Part shown: positions 4,355-5,754 of the stretch, one piece after another | Position numbering within the stretch: position 1 is the first letter of the stretch | How the letters are laid out: each line of letters opens with the position of its first letter | Assembly (NCBI GenBank): GCA_031266955.1 | Contig: JAISAA010000325.1 | Location: 1 to 5,754, forward strand | Direction of reading: 5' to 3' | DNA length: 5,754 nucleotides | Origin: Oscillospiraceae bacterium | GTDB lineage: Bacteria > Bacillota > Clostridia > Oscillospirales > Oscillospiraceae | The notes under the pieces: model-generated | What the model was told of the DNA's origin: nothing | The model's input: only the letters and a program-made list of their open reading frames with translations | The model's database searches: none | Made by a program: the position numbers and the translations under genes

Positions 4355-5749
4355 ATGTCAGAGCTTATTTACAAAAACAAAAACGTTTTCGACGCGCCGG
4401 GGGAGGGCGAGCTCGAAAAGGCGCAGAGCTACGCCGAGGGCTATAAAAGTTTCCTCGACGCGTCGAAAACAGAGCGCGAGGCCGTCCGGGAGGCGATACG
4501 CCTTGCCGAGGAGCACGGCTTCGTCCCAATCACGGACGCCGCCCGGCACGACGGCGCGGCGCGCTTCGCCCCGGGAGCGAAAATATATAAGCCGATAGGC
4601 GGCAAGGCGCTGTTTTTGGCGGTCATAGGAAAGCTTCCGCCGCGCGAGGGCGTGAATATCGCGGGCGCTCACGTGGACTCGCCGCGTCTCGACTTAAAGC
4701 AGCTCCCGCTGTATGAGGACGGGGAGATGGCGTTCTTCAAAACGCACTACTACGGCGGAATAAAAAAATATCAGTGGGTGACGCTGCCGCTCGCGCTGCA
4801 CGGCGTCGTCGCGAAAACGGACGGCTCCGTCGTCGATATATCTATCGGCGAGCAAGAGGACGAGCCGGTGTTTTTCGTCTCCGACCTGCTGCCACATCTG
4901 GGGCGCGAGCAGAACAAAAAGACGCTCGGCGAGGCATTTACGGGCGAGCAGCTGAATATCCTTATAGGTACGAAGCCCGCGGGCGGCGAAAAAGATACCG
5001 ACCGCTTCAAAACGGCGGTTTTAGAGCTGCTCAGCGCGAAATACGGCATAGCCGAGGAAGATTTTCTTTCAGCCGAGTTAGAGGCCGTCCCCGCCGGGCG
5101 CGCGCGCGACGCCGGCTTTGATAAAAGCCTTATTTTAGCCTACGGGCACGACGATCGGAGCTGCGCCTACGCCGCGCTTAAAGCGATGTTCGACTTGGAC
5201 GGCGCTCCTGAAAAAACCGCGGTGTGCGTACTCGCCGACAAGGAGGAGATCGGCTCCGAGGGCGTTACGGGCTCAAAGTCGCAGATATTTGAGTCTTTCA
5301 TCGCTGAGCTCACGGGCGGCGTCGATTTTACATTGAAATGCTTTGAAAACTCGTTTTGCGTTTCCGCCGACGTGTGCAACGCGTTTGACCCGAATTTCCC
5401 GGATGTTTCTGAGAAAAATAACGCGGCGCGGCTCAATCACGGAATGGGCGTTATGAAATTCACGGGCTCCGGCGGTAAATCCGGCTCCTCCGACGCCTCG
5501 GCGGAGACAGTGGCGCGGCTGCGCAAGCTTTTTGCGGAGAACGGCGTCGCGTGGCAGATGACGGAGCTCGGCAAGGTGGATCAGGGCGGCGGCGGAACTA
5601 TCGCGAAATATATGGCGAACCGCGGCATTGAGACTATCGACGCGGGCGTTCCCGTAATTTCAATGCACGCCCCGTGGGAGGCCGCCGCGAAGCTCGACTG
5701 CTATATGACATATAAGGGGATCGCTGCGATTTATGGCAAGAATCGATAA
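4355..5749 (+). CDS. apeA: M18-family zinc aminopeptidase
   Basis: A complete 464-residue M18 metallo-aminopeptidase, the normal length for the clostridial type 1 form. It is a cytoplasmic enzyme removing N-terminal amino acids from peptides with two metal ions (usually zinc or cobalt) in a dodecameric shell. The ligand and catalytic pattern can be read in order: AGAHVDSPRLDLK (H106, with D108 nearby), YGHDDRSCAYAAL (D266/D267), ADKEEIGSEG (catalytic E297 with E298), SADVCNAF (D339), and VISMHAPWEAA (H438). The assignment of these residues follows the family pattern and was not aligned. There is no signal peptide. GGAGG (4342-4346) lies 8 nt before the ATG and overlaps the last codons of the Sua5-CoaE gene, whose stop is 5 nt upstream, so both genes share the transcript from the prfA promoter. 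The gene ends in tandem stops, TAATAA (5747-5752). Confidence 0.95.
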   Translation: MSELIYKNKNVFDAPGEGELEKAQSYAEGYKSFLDASKTEREAVREAIRLAEEHGFVPITDAARHDGAARFAPGAKIYKPIGGKALFLAVIGKLPPREGVNIAGAHVDSPRLDLKQLPLYEDGEMAFFKTHYYGGIKKYQWVTLPLALHGVVAKTDGSVVDISIGEQEDEPVFFVSDLLPHLGREQNKKTLGEAFTGEQLNILIGTKPAGGEKDTDRFKTAVLELLSAKYGIAEEDFLSAELEAVPAGRARDAGFDKSLILAYGHDDRSCAYAALKAMFDLDGAPEKTAVCVLADKEEIGSEGVTGSKSQIFESFIAELTGGVDFTLKCFENSFCVSADVCNAFDPNFPDVSEKNNAARLNHGMGVMKFTGSGGKSGSSDASAETVARLRKLFAENGVAWQMTELGKVDQGGGGTIAKYMANRGIETIDAGVPVISMHAPWEAAAKLDCYMTYKGIAAIYGKNR

Positions 5750-5754
5750 TAACA

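Overview
The window looks like chromosome from a fairly GC-rich, Gram-positive-type bacterium, most likely an uncultured member of the Clostridia (Oscillospiraceae-like). This is inferred from the strong AGGAGG-type ribosome binding sites, the TTGnnn/TATAAT promoters, frequent ATA isoleucine codons beside GCG/CGC codons, and the type of PadR, DUF2812 and M18 proteins encoded. No taxon can be fixed from the sequence alone.

Left part (1-843, plus strand): a possible tail of an upstream gene (ends at 69), then a well-formed promoter and a two-gene HEPN/MNT cassette of toxin-antitoxin type. The genes overlap by 31 bp. The MNT protein keeps the GSx10DxD nucleotidyltransferase motif, while the HEPN protein has no recognisable Rx4-6H RNase motif.

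Middle part (875-1794, minus strand): a PadR-family winged-helix regulator and a DUF2812 protein with two C-terminal membrane helices, joined by an ATGA stop/start overlap and converging on the MNT gene with only 31 bp between. PadR most probably starts at a TTG (1794), because the upstream GTG lies inside its own Shine-Dalgarno sequence. The 179-bp gap 1795-1973 holds two back-to-back promoters, each with an A-tract just upstream of its -35 box, and a palindrome at the PadR start point that may be an operator.

Right part (1974-5749, plus strand): a compact housekeeping operon with gaps of 5-6 nt: prfA (release factor 1), an in-frame fusion of a Sua5/YrdC/TsaC domain (tRNA t6A synthesis) to dephospho-CoA kinase (CoaE), and an M18 zinc aminopeptidase. 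The first two products serve translation and coenzyme A synthesis, and the third recycles peptides. prmC, which often neighbours prfA and whose product methylates the RF1 GGQ glutamine, is absent from the window.

No RNA genes, insertion sequences, CRISPR arrays or clear rho-independent terminators were seen. The most notable points are the Sua5-CoaE fusion joined almost exactly at the domain border, the HEPN/MNT pair with a non-canonical HEPN, and the divergent promoter/operator region. I do not see a clearly new multi-gene system.
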